This document shows, in pieces, positions 36,388 through 46,085 of a DNA stretch of 64,000 bases. The notes under the pieces are model-generated. The model saw only the letters and a program-made list of their open reading frames with translations, ran no database searches and had not been told where the DNA came from. Position 1 is the first letter of the stretch. Each line of letters starts with the position of its first letter. A program made the position numbers and the translations under genes. Origin of the DNA: Bacteroidota bacterium. Its GTDB lineage: Bacteria > Bacteroidota > Bacteroidia > AKYH767-A > 2013-40CM-41-45. The stretch spans positions 32,187-96,186 of the forward strand of contig JADKIH010000026.1 of the NCBI GenBank assembly GCA_016721305.1, read 5' to 3'.

Positions 36388-36831
36388 AAATGGCATTTGT
36401 AGCAACAATTACCCAAAAACACCATAAAAATCGGGAAGAATTACGCTACTACTAGTAATAGGAGGGCCTAAAGGCTTTAACCATCTTTGTCAGAGCTTTT
36501 CACACTAGTTCAATTTTTCTCTACCCTTTTTTAGAAAAACCCGAGGGACGCAGCCTTCGGGTTTTCATTTTTTTAGGCCTTTTTCCGTGTTTCCCGCAGA
36601 ATTCGCAGAAATTAGCAGAAATCGCAGAAAAGCTCCGAAATTTTCAATTGGCATCATTTACCCGAGTCGGCTTCTGAATTTTGAATTTTAAATTCTGAAT
36701 TCCCCTCCCCTCTCCCCATCGCCCAATCTCCGCCATTCGTCGGTAATTCGGCGCCGTTTACCAAACAAGATTGTCATGGCCTGCGTGTGAGCGTACTTTT
36801 GAATCATCAATAACAAATGACCCACCACACA
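36388..36831. other. 444-base non-coding region after the PAS-LuxR cluster
   Basis: It contains a near-palindrome (ctactactagtaatag, about 36448-36463), the terminator at 36535-36574, a family E block ('tttcccgcagaattcgcaga', 36589-36632) and a family F block ('ctgaattttgaattttaaattctgaattc', about 36674-36702). I see no gene. Confidence 0.6.
36535..36574 (+). terminator. Rho-independent terminator of the PAS-LuxR cluster
   Basis: AAAACCCGA pairs with TCGGGTTTT around an eleven- to twelve-base loop and is followed by CATTTTTTT. It lies 150 bases after the third regulator. Confidence 0.75.
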
Positions 36832-37146
36832 ATGACAACTATCGAAATACAAGACTTCATCCACGTGTACAGCATGTTTTCTTTCACTGACGGAAGAAAA
36901 GAACCGGGAATCCTGATCAACAAATACAATCTGAACAAAGCAGAAGTAGAATACTTCTTCATCCCTCAGGTTCACATGCAGACATACAAGAATGCATTCG
37001 ATCGTTACGACAAAGAAACATGTAATCGACTCGCGCAGCATGTAGAGGTATCGAGTATCCTCAACATCCGTCCGGTTTCATTAAGCGATTACAAAATTAT
37101 CATGGAACTTCTCGCCGAACGCAATCAACGTTTGAGCGCACAATAA
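36832..37146 (+). CDS. Hypothetical small protein, 104 residues
   Basis: A soluble protein of unknown function that begins MTTIEIQDFIHVYSMFSFTDGR. It has no signal, membrane helix or known motif. Composition and codon use are normal and a hairpin terminator follows, which together support a real gene. An upstream ATG at 36817 is the alternative start. Confidence 0.6.
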   Translation: MTTIEIQDFIHVYSMFSFTDGRKEPGILINKYNLNKAEVEYFFIPQVHMQTYKNAFDRYDKETCNRLAQHVEVSSILNIRPVSLSDYKIIMELLAERNQRLSAQ

Positions 37147-37170
37147 AAAAGATTCTTCTTCATTGGTGTG

Positions 37171-37198
37171 GAAGGCTCATCCGGGGGGGTGGGCCTTC
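37171..37198 (+). terminator. Hairpin after the small gene
   Basis: GAAGGCTCA pairs with TGGGCCTTC (one G-U) around a G-rich loop, 25 bases after the stop. There is only a short T-rich tail, so termination may be partial. Confidence 0.45.
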
Positions 37199-37227
37199 TT
37201 GCGTTACGGACGCAGCCCGCTTAGTTC

Positions 37228-37405
37228 CGATTAGCTGATTAGCTGATTAGCTAATGACCTTCACAAAGCACTTGGTCATACCGAACTACATAATATTTAA
37301 TAGAATTTAACGCTCAAATTTGTAGTGTAGTTGGTAGAACGCTACTTACACTCACCACTTACACCCCATCAGCTAATTAGCTAATTAGCTAATTGTCTAA
37401 TTAGC
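37228..37405. repeat. TTAGCTGATTAGCTAA word repeats (family B)
   Basis: Two blocks, 37228-37254 and 37368-37403, of the nine-base word flank about 115 bases with nothing recognisable. The second block runs up to the stop codon of the LutB-like gene. Confidence 0.85.
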
Positions 37406-38776
37406 GCCCCTCTGCCGCCACAGCTCATTAAACGACTTCGCCGCCACCTGAGGCAAGTTGCGTCTATCACCCCATTTACTTTTGAAAAAGTTCCGCAGCA
37501 TAAAATTCTTCATCGTTGAACCACCGCCGTTCATGAGTTTTCTTGAGAGCATAGCTTTTTTCCAGACGGTCCAGATGAATTTTTCGGAGAAAGGGCTGAG
37601 GCCTTGATTGACGGAATCGCGGCGATTGAAAAGTAGTTGTTTGTGAATTTCGATTTTGACCGGACATACTTCTGTACATTTTCCGCAGAGAGAAGAAGCA
37701 AAGCTTAAGTGTTTGAACTCTTCCATTCCCTGATAATGCGGAGTGATGATAGAGCCGATTGGTCCGCTGTACGTTGCTCCGTAAGAGTGACCTCCTACTC
37801 CTTTGTAGATCGGACACGCATTCAAACATGCACCGCAACGAATGCAGGATAATGCTTGTCGTTGCTCTTGCTGTGCGAGTAAGTTTGTGCGACCGTTATC
37901 GAGGAGAATAACATACATCTCTTCCGGTCCGTCGATTTCTCCCTCCTGGCGCGGGCCGGTGGAGATTGAATTGTATACAGTGATATTTTGTCCCGTACCG
38001 TGCGTTGCTAAAAGCGGCCAGAACAAATCGAGATCCGTTAAGCTTGGAATAATTTTTTCGATACCAGCAATCGCAACCTGCACACGCGGAAACGAAATCG
38101 ACATGAGCGCGTTTCCTTCGTTTTCTGTCACGCATACTCCGCCCGTATCGGCAATCAAAAAGTTAGCGCCCGTAATACCGACATCCGCCTTCTGATATTT
38201 CTCACGCAGTTTACCACGAACGAAAGCCGTAATTTCTTTCGGCGTACTTGCGAGAGGAAGATTATATTTTTCGTTAAACGTTTTCGCAACATCTTCTTTC
38301 GAAAGATGCATGGCCGGTGTCACGATATGATACGGATGTTCGTTACGCAGCTGAACGATGAATTCACCAAGATCCGTTTCGAGCGATTCGATTCCTTCGG
38401 CCGTGAGTGCATCGTTGACATGAATTTCTTCCGTCGTCATCGACTTCGCTTTCACCACCACCCGAGCCTTCGCATTTTTCATGATGCGCATTAATTCGGC
38501 GATCGCTTCATCGGCATCTTGCGCCCAGATAACTTTTCCTCCGCGCTTTGTAAAATTCGCTTCGAATTCCGTGAGATACTTATCCAGATTTTCCGTCACG
38601 CGCCACTTCAATGTAGAAGCACGTTCGCGCGCCAGTTCCAGATCAGCAAACTGATCCTTCCCCTCTACAACTTTTTTGTCGTACTGAGAAATATTAAACG
38701 CAAGCTTCCGTCGGTGTTCAGGATTGAAAACCTTGGTTTCGGCGTCGAGGAGGAATTGTTCGGATTGGATTGACAT
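37397..38776 (-). CDS. lutB: LutB-like iron-sulfur lactate utilisation protein
   Basis: This 459-residue protein has an N-terminal LUD domain (about 50-300; VVKAKSMTTEEIHVN, ADTGGVCVTENEGNA) and a C-terminal pair of 4Fe-4S clusters (CIRCGACLNACPIY and CGKCTEVCPVKI), then a tail typical of LutB. LutA and LutC, which complete the lactate-oxidising complex, are not adjacent; a second LUD protein is not seen either. It would act in the cytoplasm, oxidising L-lactate to pyruvate. The assignment is by domain order; the specific substrate is inferred. Confidence 0.85.
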   Translation of the reverse strand: MSIQSEQFLLDAETKVFNPEHRRKLAFNISQYDKKVVEGKDQFADLELARERASTLKWRVTENLDKYLTEFEANFTKRGGKVIWAQDADEAIAELMRIMKNAKARVVVKAKSMTTEEIHVNDALTAEGIESLETDLGEFIVQLRNEHPYHIVTPAMHLSKEDVAKTFNEKYNLPLASTPKEITAFVRGKLREKYQKADVGITGANFLIADTGGVCVTENEGNALMSISFPRVQVAIAGIEKIIPSLTDLDLFWPLLATHGTGQNITVYNSISTGPRQEGEIDGPEEMYVILLDNGRTNLLAQQEQRQALSCIRCGACLNACPIYKGVGGHSYGATYSGPIGSIITPHYQGMEEFKHLSFASSLCGKCTEVCPVKIEIHKQLLFNRRDSVNQGLSPFSEKFIWTVWKKAMLSRKLMNGGGSTMKNFMLRNFFKSKWGDRRNLPQVAAKSFNELWRQRGAN

Positions 38777-38784
38777 TCGGTTTG

Positions 38785-39038
38785 TTCAATGTTCAAAGTT
38801 CAACGTTCAAAGTTCAACGTTCAAAGTTCAAGGTTCAACGTTCAACGTTCGAGGTTCAACTTTTAAGGGTGCCGACAAAGTTAATCATTCTAGTGCAAAG
38901 GCACGATATTCAAAGTTCAACGTTTAATGTTCTACAAGGTCGTCTCTAAAAAGCATCGAAACATTGAACTTTGAACATTGAACTTTGAACAAAATCCCCT
39001 CTAAAAAGCCCCGAAACATTGAACTTTGAACCTTGAAC
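38785..39038. repeat. GTTCAAAGTTCAACGTTCAA word array (family C)
   Basis: Nearly the entire 261-base gap is made of nine- to eleven-base words: 38785-38858 in one orientation, 38909-38930, then the reverse orientation ('ttgaactttgaacattgaac') at 38962-38990 and 39016-39038. A longer duplicated piece ('tctaaaaagc-cgaaacattgaactttgaac') occurs at 38945-38990 and 39001-39038. The array runs into the lysA stop. Confidence 0.88.
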
Positions 39039-40261
39039 TAAACCTCCTGCGTGCGCAGCAAATCATCAAGCGTTTCGCGGCGTCGTACAAGTCGTGGCTG
39101 GCCGTTTTCGATGAGTACTTCTGCAGGTCGGAGACGGGAATTGTAATTATTCGACATCGAATACCCATAAGCCCCCGCGTTCAGAATCGCCAAAATATCG
39201 CCCTCGCGGACTTCGGAAAGCTTTCTGTCCCAGCCAAATGTGTCAGTTTCACAGATATAGCCGACGACGGTATAGATCCGTTGTTTGCCCGACGGATTGC
39301 TCAGATTGATGATATGATGATAGGCATCGTAGAACATCGGTCGGATCAGGTGATTTTGTCCCGAGTCGACGCCGGCGAAGACTGTCGCCATCGAAGTTTT
39401 GACCGTATTCACTTTTACCAAAAGCACACCCGCTTCGCTCACCAGGAATTTTCCCGGCTCGAACCACAGTTGAAGTTTCCGGCCGTACTCTTTGCAGAAG
39501 CCATTGAAGAGCGACACAAATTGATTCGCCAGTTCTTCGATATCGGTCGTATAGTCGCCCTCTTTGTAAGCCACTTTGAACCCGCTGCCGAAGTCGATAA
39601 ATTCCAATTCCGGAAACGAGCGTGCCGCTTCGAACATCAGTTCCGCCACCTGAATAAAAACCGAGCTATCTAAAATCTCCGAGCCCGTATGAATATGCAA
39701 TCCGTTCACACGAATCTTGCAAGTAGAAACAATGCGAGTTACATGTCGCAGCTGATGAATCGAAATCCCAAACTTCGAATCGATATGACCCGTCTGAATA
39801 TGCGAATTCCCCCCTGCAAAAATATGGGGATTCAACCGAATGCAACACGGCACCCGATTCTCATACTCATGTCCAAACTGTTCGAGAATAGAAATGTTAT
39901 CGATATTAATCACCAGCCCCAACTCCACCGCCTTCTTAATCTCCTCAAACGAAACCGAGTTCGGCGTAAACAAAATCTCCCCGGCCTTATACCCCGCCTT
40001 CAACCCAATCATCGCCTCCTCAATCGACACCACATCCAATCCCGCCCCCAGAGAGCGAACATATTTCATCACCTCCAGATTTGTATTTGCCTTGCAAGCG
40101 TATTTGATCTTTAAGTCAACGCCCTTGAAAGCATTCGTCAACCGCTCGTACTGGCGCTTGATGGTTTCGGCGTGGTAGACGTATAGCGGGGAGCCGAAGG
40201 ATTTGGTTAATTCTTCGGGGTTTAGGGTTTTGAGGATGGGGTAGGATTCTTCGAAATGCAT
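39038..40261 (-). CDS. lysA: Diaminopimelate decarboxylase
   Basis: PLP-dependent last step of lysine synthesis. The 407-residue protein shows the PLP lysine in KYACKANTNLEVM, the His-containing HIHTGSEI, the Gly-rich GSGFKV, and SGQNHLIRPMFYDAYHHI with the C-terminal NAGAYGYSMSNNYN. Length and order fit the bacterial family. A TATCTTTA box at 40267-40274 ends five bases before the ATG, again suggesting a nearly leaderless message. Confidence 0.94.
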   Translation of the reverse strand: MHFEESYPILKTLNPEELTKSFGSPLYVYHAETIKRQYERLTNAFKGVDLKIKYACKANTNLEVMKYVRSLGAGLDVVSIEEAMIGLKAGYKAGEILFTPNSVSFEEIKKAVELGLVINIDNISILEQFGHEYENRVPCCIRLNPHIFAGGNSHIQTGHIDSKFGISIHQLRHVTRIVSTCKIRVNGLHIHTGSEILDSSVFIQVAELMFEAARSFPELEFIDFGSGFKVAYKEGDYTTDIEELANQFVSLFNGFCKEYGRKLQLWFEPGKFLVSEAGVLLVKVNTVKTSMATVFAGVDSGQNHLIRPMFYDAYHHIINLSNPSGKQRIYTVVGYICETDTFGWDRKLSEVREGDILAILNAGAYGYSMSNNYNSRLRPAEVLIENGQPRLVRRRETLDDLLRTQEV

Positions 40262-40507
40262 GGGAATAAAGATACATGTTCACTATGATTAGGAGAACTG
40301 TGCTAAGAAAATCATATCAGATGACAATTGTGAATTAAATCATTTGCAATTTACTTTGGAAATTTCGCACTAGTTGGATACATTCACCCTGTTAAAAAAT
40401 ACTATTTTGCTGCTTAAGTAAACATTAATGACTTTTGATCTCCCCCTTTTAGCTTTAATATTTTAAATTAAGTAACTCACATAATGAAATAACAACTCAA
40501 TTGCTAC

Positions 40508-42373
40508 ATGATGAAAAAAGAGGCTATTTTAGATATTATTACCCTTTGCAACGAAATGGTTTCCGGAAAATCCAACGGTACTTTAACGGCTAAAACCTAT
40601 ACGGAATTGTTTAGACCATCCTTGGATAAATTTGAACAACAATATGCATTAAGTCCAAATTTATATTTGCAAAAAGTCCTTAAAGAAATATTCACCAAAC
40701 AAAACCTATCCCAAAAAAGCTCAAATTTAAATGTAAAGAACTTTGGATTCTGGGGTAGATCAATTTACAACTATACCTGGACTTGCATTTTCTACAATTT
40801 CAACCAAGGAGAAATTCCGGCATCATATTCTCCTCAACTTTACATCCTAGTTAATAAAGAAGGAATAAAATTTGGCTTTTGCTATGGGCATCACGTTCAA
40901 AATTCGAGCAGCTTAGTTCGCAAAGCAACTGAATCTTCTTCAATTCAATTGTTAGCCAAAAGTTTGAAAGACGATCCAAATCTATATTTCCTAAATACTA
41001 CCAAAGATGAAATTACTGCCAGGCCAGAAAAACTTTTTGGAGTTGAAGAGAGAATTGAAGTTAATTCGAATGACGCACTCGTGAACAACTGGTCAAACAA
41101 CAGCCTTCTAATTAAAGAATTCAAATCAGGTGAAATCCCCGAAAACATTGAAGAAATAATCAATTCTACCATTACGAATTTACTACCGTTTTTCTTATCG
41201 ATTCTTCCGGTCGACTATGATCAAAAGAAATTGGCAGAATCCAAGGCACTTGTTATTAAAGATTTTAATACGGAAGAAATAGCAAGAGATTTCGATACTT
41301 CGAACTTCTTTTTAAATAAAATATATATTGAAAAATTTGCTTCCTCACTACTCACTAAACCATTTGTTATTTTGACCGGACTTTCTGGTTCAGGAAAAAC
41401 AAAACTCGCTCAAGCATTCGCCAAATGGATTTGTGAAAATGATAGTCAGTATTGCATAGTACCTGTAGGAGCCGACTGGACTAATCGAGAACCATTGCTT
41501 GGATTTCCAAATGCTCTGGACAAGAACGAGTATGTGAAACCAGATAATCGTGCTCTTGATCTCATACTTTTAGCAGATAAAGATCAAAGCAATCCTTATT
41601 TTCTCATTCTTGATGAAATGAATTTAAGTCACGTTGAGCGGTACTTTGCCGATTTTTTAAGTGTGATGGAATCAAAAGAAAGTATTTCGCTTCATAGTGG
41701 CGATGCAGAAACAACAAAAGTTCCTAATCAGATAAAATTTCCAAACAATCTATTCATTATCGGCACGGTAAACATAGACGAAACGACTTATATGTTTAGC
41801 CCGAAAGTCCTTGACAGAGCAAATGTGATAGAATTTCGAATTACGAAGACAGAAATGGGAGAGTATTTATCCAAATCATCTGAACTAAATATGGAAGAAC
41901 TTAATGGGAAAGGTGCTGGAGCTGCAGGAAGTTTTTTAGAACTTGCTCGTGACAAAAGTATCATGCCTAGCGACTCAGTAAATATCAATTCAGCTCTTCT
42001 GTCATTTTTCACTGAATTAAAGAAAAGCGGAGCTGAATTTGGATATCGTAGCGCTTCTGAAATTATGCGTTTTGCCGCTGTAATAAATAAATTAGAAATC
42101 AGTTGGGATACCAATGCGATTATCGATGCCGCAATCATGCAAAAGCTTTTACCAAAAGTCCATGGCTCACAACGCAAGTTAGACGGTGTTCTAAAAGCCC
42201 TTGGAAAGCTTTGCCTGGCCGACGATCAAAAAATTGAAGATTATTTGATTAATGGAAACGAAATCAATTTTGAAGATCGCGAGAAGATTAAATACCCTAT
42301 TTCATTTGAGAAAATAATTCGAATGTATCATAATCTTCAAAGCAACGGGTTTACAAGTTATGCTGAAGCATAA
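40508..42373 (+). CDS. McrB-like AAA+ GTPase/ATPase of a type IV restriction system
   Basis: This 621-residue protein has an N-terminal domain (about 1-230) like the MrcB_N/DUF3578 domain that recognises modified DNA (SPQLYILVNKEGIKFGFCYG). A McrB-type AAA+ motor follows at about 270-570: Walker A GLSGSGKTKLAQ, Walker B-like FLILDEMNLSHVERYF, sensor FIIGTVNIDETT and FSPKVLDRANV. It would power cleavage of modified foreign DNA together with the next gene, five bases downstream. The region looks richer in A+T than its surroundings. Nucleotide specificity (GTP or ATP) cannot be told from sequence alone. Confidence 0.85.
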   Translation: MMKKEAILDIITLCNEMVSGKSNGTLTAKTYTELFRPSLDKFEQQYALSPNLYLQKVLKEIFTKQNLSQKSSNLNVKNFGFWGRSIYNYTWTCIFYNFNQGEIPASYSPQLYILVNKEGIKFGFCYGHHVQNSSSLVRKATESSSIQLLAKSLKDDPNLYFLNTTKDEITARPEKLFGVEERIEVNSNDALVNNWSNNSLLIKEFKSGEIPENIEEIINSTITNLLPFFLSILPVDYDQKKLAESKALVIKDFNTEEIARDFDTSNFFLNKIYIEKFASSLLTKPFVILTGLSGSGKTKLAQAFAKWICENDSQYCIVPVGADWTNREPLLGFPNALDKNEYVKPDNRALDLILLADKDQSNPYFLILDEMNLSHVERYFADFLSVMESKESISLHSGDAETTKVPNQIKFPNNLFIIGTVNIDETTYMFSPKVLDRANVIEFRITKTEMGEYLSKSSELNMEELNGKGAGAAGSFLELARDKSIMPSDSVNINSALLSFFTELKKSGAEFGYRSASEIMRFAAVINKLEISWDTNAIIDAAIMQKLLPKVHGSQRKLDGVLKALGKLCLADDQKIEDYLINGNEINFEDREKIKYPISFEKIIRMYHNLQSNGFTSYAEA

Positions 42374-42378
42374 TAAAT

Positions 42379-44471
42379 ATGGAAATTTTTAAGCCTGAAA
42401 GTAAATTAAACATTCCTCTTGTCATTGATGGTAAAGAGGTATGTATTTCATTGTCTTCAGAGAGCAACTCAGAATCCCTGTTTTCGTGCCAGAGCCCCAT
42501 TGAAAATTATGAATCTCCCTATCAAATTGTAGAAGGCTTCAGCTATGAATATATGGTTCCTGATGACTATTGTCTTGAGGCAAGTGAAAATGTATTTCCT
42601 TTCAGGACAAATAAAAATGGTGGAAGGATTTTACCAAACACCGATGTCGGTACGCTATCTATTAAAGTCATCAATTTAGCAAGCAGTTCATTTGGGATAA
42701 TCAATATAGAGGTAAGGTCAATTAAAACCGATTATAGAACTGAGTACCAATACATGCTGAAGGATATTGCTGAGAAATCCGTCGATTTATTGCTACACCA
42801 TAGTTCTCCTGCTTCACAATATTTCGCAGTTGATACACATTCAGACGCTAAAACTCTATATCAAAGATTTGCATTTATTAAATCAATAATTGAAACAGAG
42901 GAATTCAAGAATTCAATCAATAAGATCACAAGCTCACCGGTAACTAAATGGAAGGAAACAGAAGTTGTACAGGATATCAGAAATGTAAAAAGACTTCGCG
43001 GTTCAGCCTTAAGGCAACTTGCGAGTGAAAATAATAGAATACGTCTCCCAGAGGGCCACCCTCTGGAAAAATCATTAGGCTCAATCCCATCACGAATCCG
43101 AGTAAATCACAAATCAGAAACTGTCGATACACCTGAAAATCAATTTGTAAAGCATGCACTGATAACTTTTGAAAATTTCTGCGAAAACATTCGATCGAAG
43201 GTTGAACCAACAAGTAGATTATCAAAAGAAGCAGGAGCTTTAGCAAATAAGCTGGAACAATTTCTTAATCACTCAACTTTCAGAGAAATCTCTAAGCCTT
43301 CCCTCCTGCCACTCAACAGCCCAATTCTGCAACGCAAAGAAGGTTATCGTGAAGTTTTACGAGTTTGGCTAATGTTTGACCTTGCAGCAAAACTCATCTG
43401 GAAAGGCGGAGATGATGTGTATAGTGCAAACAAACGAAATGTTGCAGTTCTCTATGAATATTGGTTGTTTTTCAAACTACTTGAAATAGTTCGTGATATT
43501 TTAAAATAGATCCTTCTGATCTTAAAGAGTTAATAGATGATACTAAAGATGGATTAGGTCTACAGTTAAAACAAGGGAAACACCTCCTGATCAGAGGTAT
43601 TTATGATAGCGGTACGAGAAAATTAAATATTCAATTCAGCTACAATCGAACCTTTTCAAGTCAGAAAAACTATCAAAAGTCAGGAAGCTGGACCAAAAAC
43701 ATGAGACCTGACTACACTTTGTCTATCTGGCCCGGAGAAATAAATCAAGACTCTGCAGAGGAGCAAGAGTTAATTGTTCATCTCCATTTTGACGCTAAGT
43801 ATAAAGTTGACAATATTCTAGAGCTTTTAGGTAACATCAAATATGAAGATCAGTCCGAAGAGGAAATAAACTCTGAACTTTCTAAAGAGGAAATAGAACA
43901 AAACACTGGCACTTTCAAACGCGTTGATCTTTTAAAAATGCATGCTTACAAAGATGCTATCAAAAGAACCGCGGGGGCATACATTCTTTACCCTGGCGAA
44001 TCTAGTCCTATGTCATCATTTAAACCAGGTTTTCATGAACTACTTCCAGGTTTAGGGGCGTTCGCAATTAAACCATCAGAATCCAATGATGGAAGCTCTG
44101 CCCTCAAAAAATTTATAATTGACGTTGTTTCACATTTTATGGACCGAACTTCGCAACGCGAAAAACTTTCACTTAAAACATGGCAAACGTTCAAGGAGAA
44201 AAAGGAAAGCCCTTTAGAGGTGAAATTACCAGAAACTATTGGTGATAACAGGGAATTAATACCAGATGAAACTTATGTCCTAGTAGGATACTATCACGAA
44301 GAAAATTGGAATTGGATAAACACACGACACAAATACAATACAAGAACAGGAGACGAAAACACATTCATTAATTTAAAAGTTGGCGAAGTAAAAGCGAAGT
44401 TTATCCTTCTATATAAAACACCGACATCGTTCCGCTCCCCAACCCCAAAGAAAACCTGGAAGATTTTCTAG
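42379..44471 (+). CDS. DUF2357/McrC-like nuclease partner (frameshifted, 3' end replaced)
   Basis: The usual partner of McrB-like motors: an N-terminal beta-rich domain, a DUF2357 region (about 150-380; SASENVFPF to NRIRLPEGHP and RVNHKSETVDTPENQFV) and a PD-(D/E)xK nuclease-like part (MRPDYTLSIWPGE, then HFDAKYKVD, LLKMHAYKDAI). The frame breaks at about 43500; adding a T (…VRDIFKIDPSDL) rejoins it. At the end, the last ~10 residues (TSFRSPTPKKTWKIF) are unlike the family, and an unrelated fragment starts in another frame, so the gene seems cut off at a recombination joint near 44415. Confidence 0.78.
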
Positions 44472-44713
44472 TTTGGTTCCTGACTCATTATCAGTCCGAC
44501 GATCGCATTGCTTATCTCGACGATTTGTATAAATTATTGCACAACGAATTTTCAAATGAAGAAGATCGATTAAAGTTTGTTGATCAAAGAGACGATACAA
44601 TCGAGATTCAAGATGAGATTGATTTAATTGAGAAGGAACTTGAAGCAGAGGCTTATGAAAACTTCTATCATCTTTTGAGAACGGATAGAATTGAAATTGT
44701 GGGCCAATCGTAA
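44418..44713 (+). pseudogene. C-terminal fragment of an unidentified gene
   Basis: An open frame without a start codon at its left end. It reads DIVPLPNPKENLEDFLVWF and then a highly charged helical tail (DDTIEIQDEIDLIEKELEAE) to a stop at 44713. It has well-formed protein character and is in a different frame from the McrC-like gene it overlaps. I do not recognise the family. It is best read as the surviving end of a lost gene of the island, joined to the McrC-like gene by a deletion. Confidence 0.5.
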
Positions 44714-45002
44714 TGGCGAGTTCTCGGAATTCTATTGTTGTGACCTTAGAGCGATATTGGCTCAATTTGCAAAGCGCAATATTCTCATGATTTACAATTG
44801 ATTATAAAATCCGAGGGGCTTCGGACAACTCATATGTTATTGTTTTTCAGACACTTCTCAAAGATCGCAAATTGTGACCTTTGAGAAAATCCACTTCAAA
44901 ACGCACAAGTGTCACCAATCGATTTAAACTCTTACCAGCAAGAAATAATTTGAGCCAGTTTAAGAATTAAGAACAAGTTCTCCTATTATAATGGTTGTGT
45001 AA

Positions 45003-45296
45003 CCGGTTCCTTCTCGTGATTTTTGCTCACATAAAATTCGATCTTTTGATCTGATCGATCTCTATCCTACTCCGGAAGACAAAGCAGCTGCATTGCTGGA
45101 AAGTATCGTAATCAATCACCCATTTGTTGATGGAAATAAGAGAATGGGGTATGTGCTTATGCGTTTACTATTGCTTAAATACGGAAAGGATATCAACGCA
45201 AGCATGGATGAAAAATATGAAATTGTGATCAGTGTTGCTTCCGGTAATTCTTCAATAGAAGAGATTAAATCATGGGTTAAACAACATTGTAAATAA
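45003..45296 (+). pseudogene. doc: Doc/Fic family toxin remnant
   Basis: The C-terminal half shows the Fic/Doc catalytic loop HPFVDGNKRMGY followed by the Doc-type C-terminus. Preceding DLYPTPEDKAAALLES is the normal lead-in of Doc. The N-terminal ~40 residues are degenerate or missing and there is no antitoxin gene in front. Doc AMP- or phosphate-transferases inactivate translation factors; this copy is truncated and probably dead. The 289 bases before it (44714-45002) hold no recognisable gene. Confidence 0.75.
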
Positions 45297-45402
45297 TTGT
45301 CGATTTTGCACGGTTAAGAAGCGTTTCTGCGATCTCTGCGCGAAACATTTTAAGCTTAGTTTCCGTGTCTTTCCGTGATAATTTCCGTGGGGAAAAAAAA
45401 TT

Positions 45403-45432
45403 ATACCACTAAGAGACACTAAGGCACTAAGA
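45403..45432. repeat. ACCACTAAGAGACACTAAGG words (family H)
   Basis: Three 'cactaag' words lie against the stop codon of the DUF2480 gene, after 'ttccgtgtctttccgtgataatttccgtgg' words at 45361-45390. Confidence 0.75.
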
Positions 45433-45930
45433 ATCCTTCCTCTTATACACCGGCACAGTACTACAAGGCTCCCCAAACATAATGCTCTTCACCACCGGCT
45501 GCAACAACGCCGTAAGCGACGCATACACCGAAACAGGAATCGGCTTGTTCGAACATCCTTTAATCACGATGCGTTGATCGCGATACGCTTCCACATCGAG
45601 CTTCGATAAAATTTCGTCGAAGATTTTTTCTTCTAAAGTGTTGAGATCGCCGAAGACGATTTTTTTGGCGAAGGGTTCAAGCTTGGAAAAGATGAGCATG
45701 TATGACCATGCGGGAATGATGGCATCGGCGGAACAGGTTACGGCGACGTATTTGTTTTGGTATTGGGACCAGTCGTGATTCTTGAGGTACTCGCGGAAAT
45801 CTTTTTCTTTAAGGATGAGTTCCTGGAAGAGCCAGGGTTTGTAATCGAATTGCACGCGCTCGCCTTCGGGGTAGTGGTCTTCGAGGTTGAAGGTGATTAG
45901 GCCGGAGTTGGCTACTTTGTTATCGATCAT
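45427..45930 (-). CDS. DUF2480 family protein of the SUF operon
   Basis: A 167-residue soluble protein of the Bacteroidota family DUF2480, recognised by the conserved stretch RIVIKGCSNKPIPVSVYA near the C-terminus and KYVAVTCSADAIIPAWSYM in the middle, both holding a Cys-Ser. It is the last gene of the SUF series here, a place it holds in many relatives. A part in iron-sulfur assembly is therefore likely, but its action is unknown. Two conserved Cys could bind a metal or cluster; that is inference. Confidence 0.85.
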   Translation of the reverse strand: MIDNKVANSGLITFNLEDHYPEGERVQFDYKPWLFQELILKEKDFREYLKNHDWSQYQNKYVAVTCSADAIIPAWSYMLIFSKLEPFAKKIVFGDLNTLEEKIFDEILSKLDVEAYRDQRIVIKGCSNKPIPVSVYASLTALLQPVVKSIMFGEPCSTVPVYKRKDS

Positions 45931-45941
45931 TGGCTTTGTTT

Positions 45942-46080
45942 GTTTCCTGCAGAATGTGGTTTGTTTGTTTCCCGCAGAAGACGCGGAAATTTCGCAGAAA
46001 GCGCAGAAACTAGGTTTAGAATTTTATTAGTCTGAATTGGACCGGCAGGTTTCTGAATTTTGAATTCTAAATTCTGAATT
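45942..46080. repeat. TTTCCCGCAGAA and GAATTTTGAATTC words (families E and F)
   Basis: Two 'gtttgtttcc-gcagaa' blocks (45946-46008) and one 'ctgaattttgaattctaaattctgaattc' block (46052-46080) fill the gap between DUF2480 and the DUF59 gene. Confidence 0.8.
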
Positions 46081-46085
46081 CCCTC

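Noticed and set aside
45003..45296. Intact Doc toxin with antitoxin
   Set aside because: The N-terminal part is degenerate, no in-frame ATG gives a full protein and no antitoxin frame precedes it.
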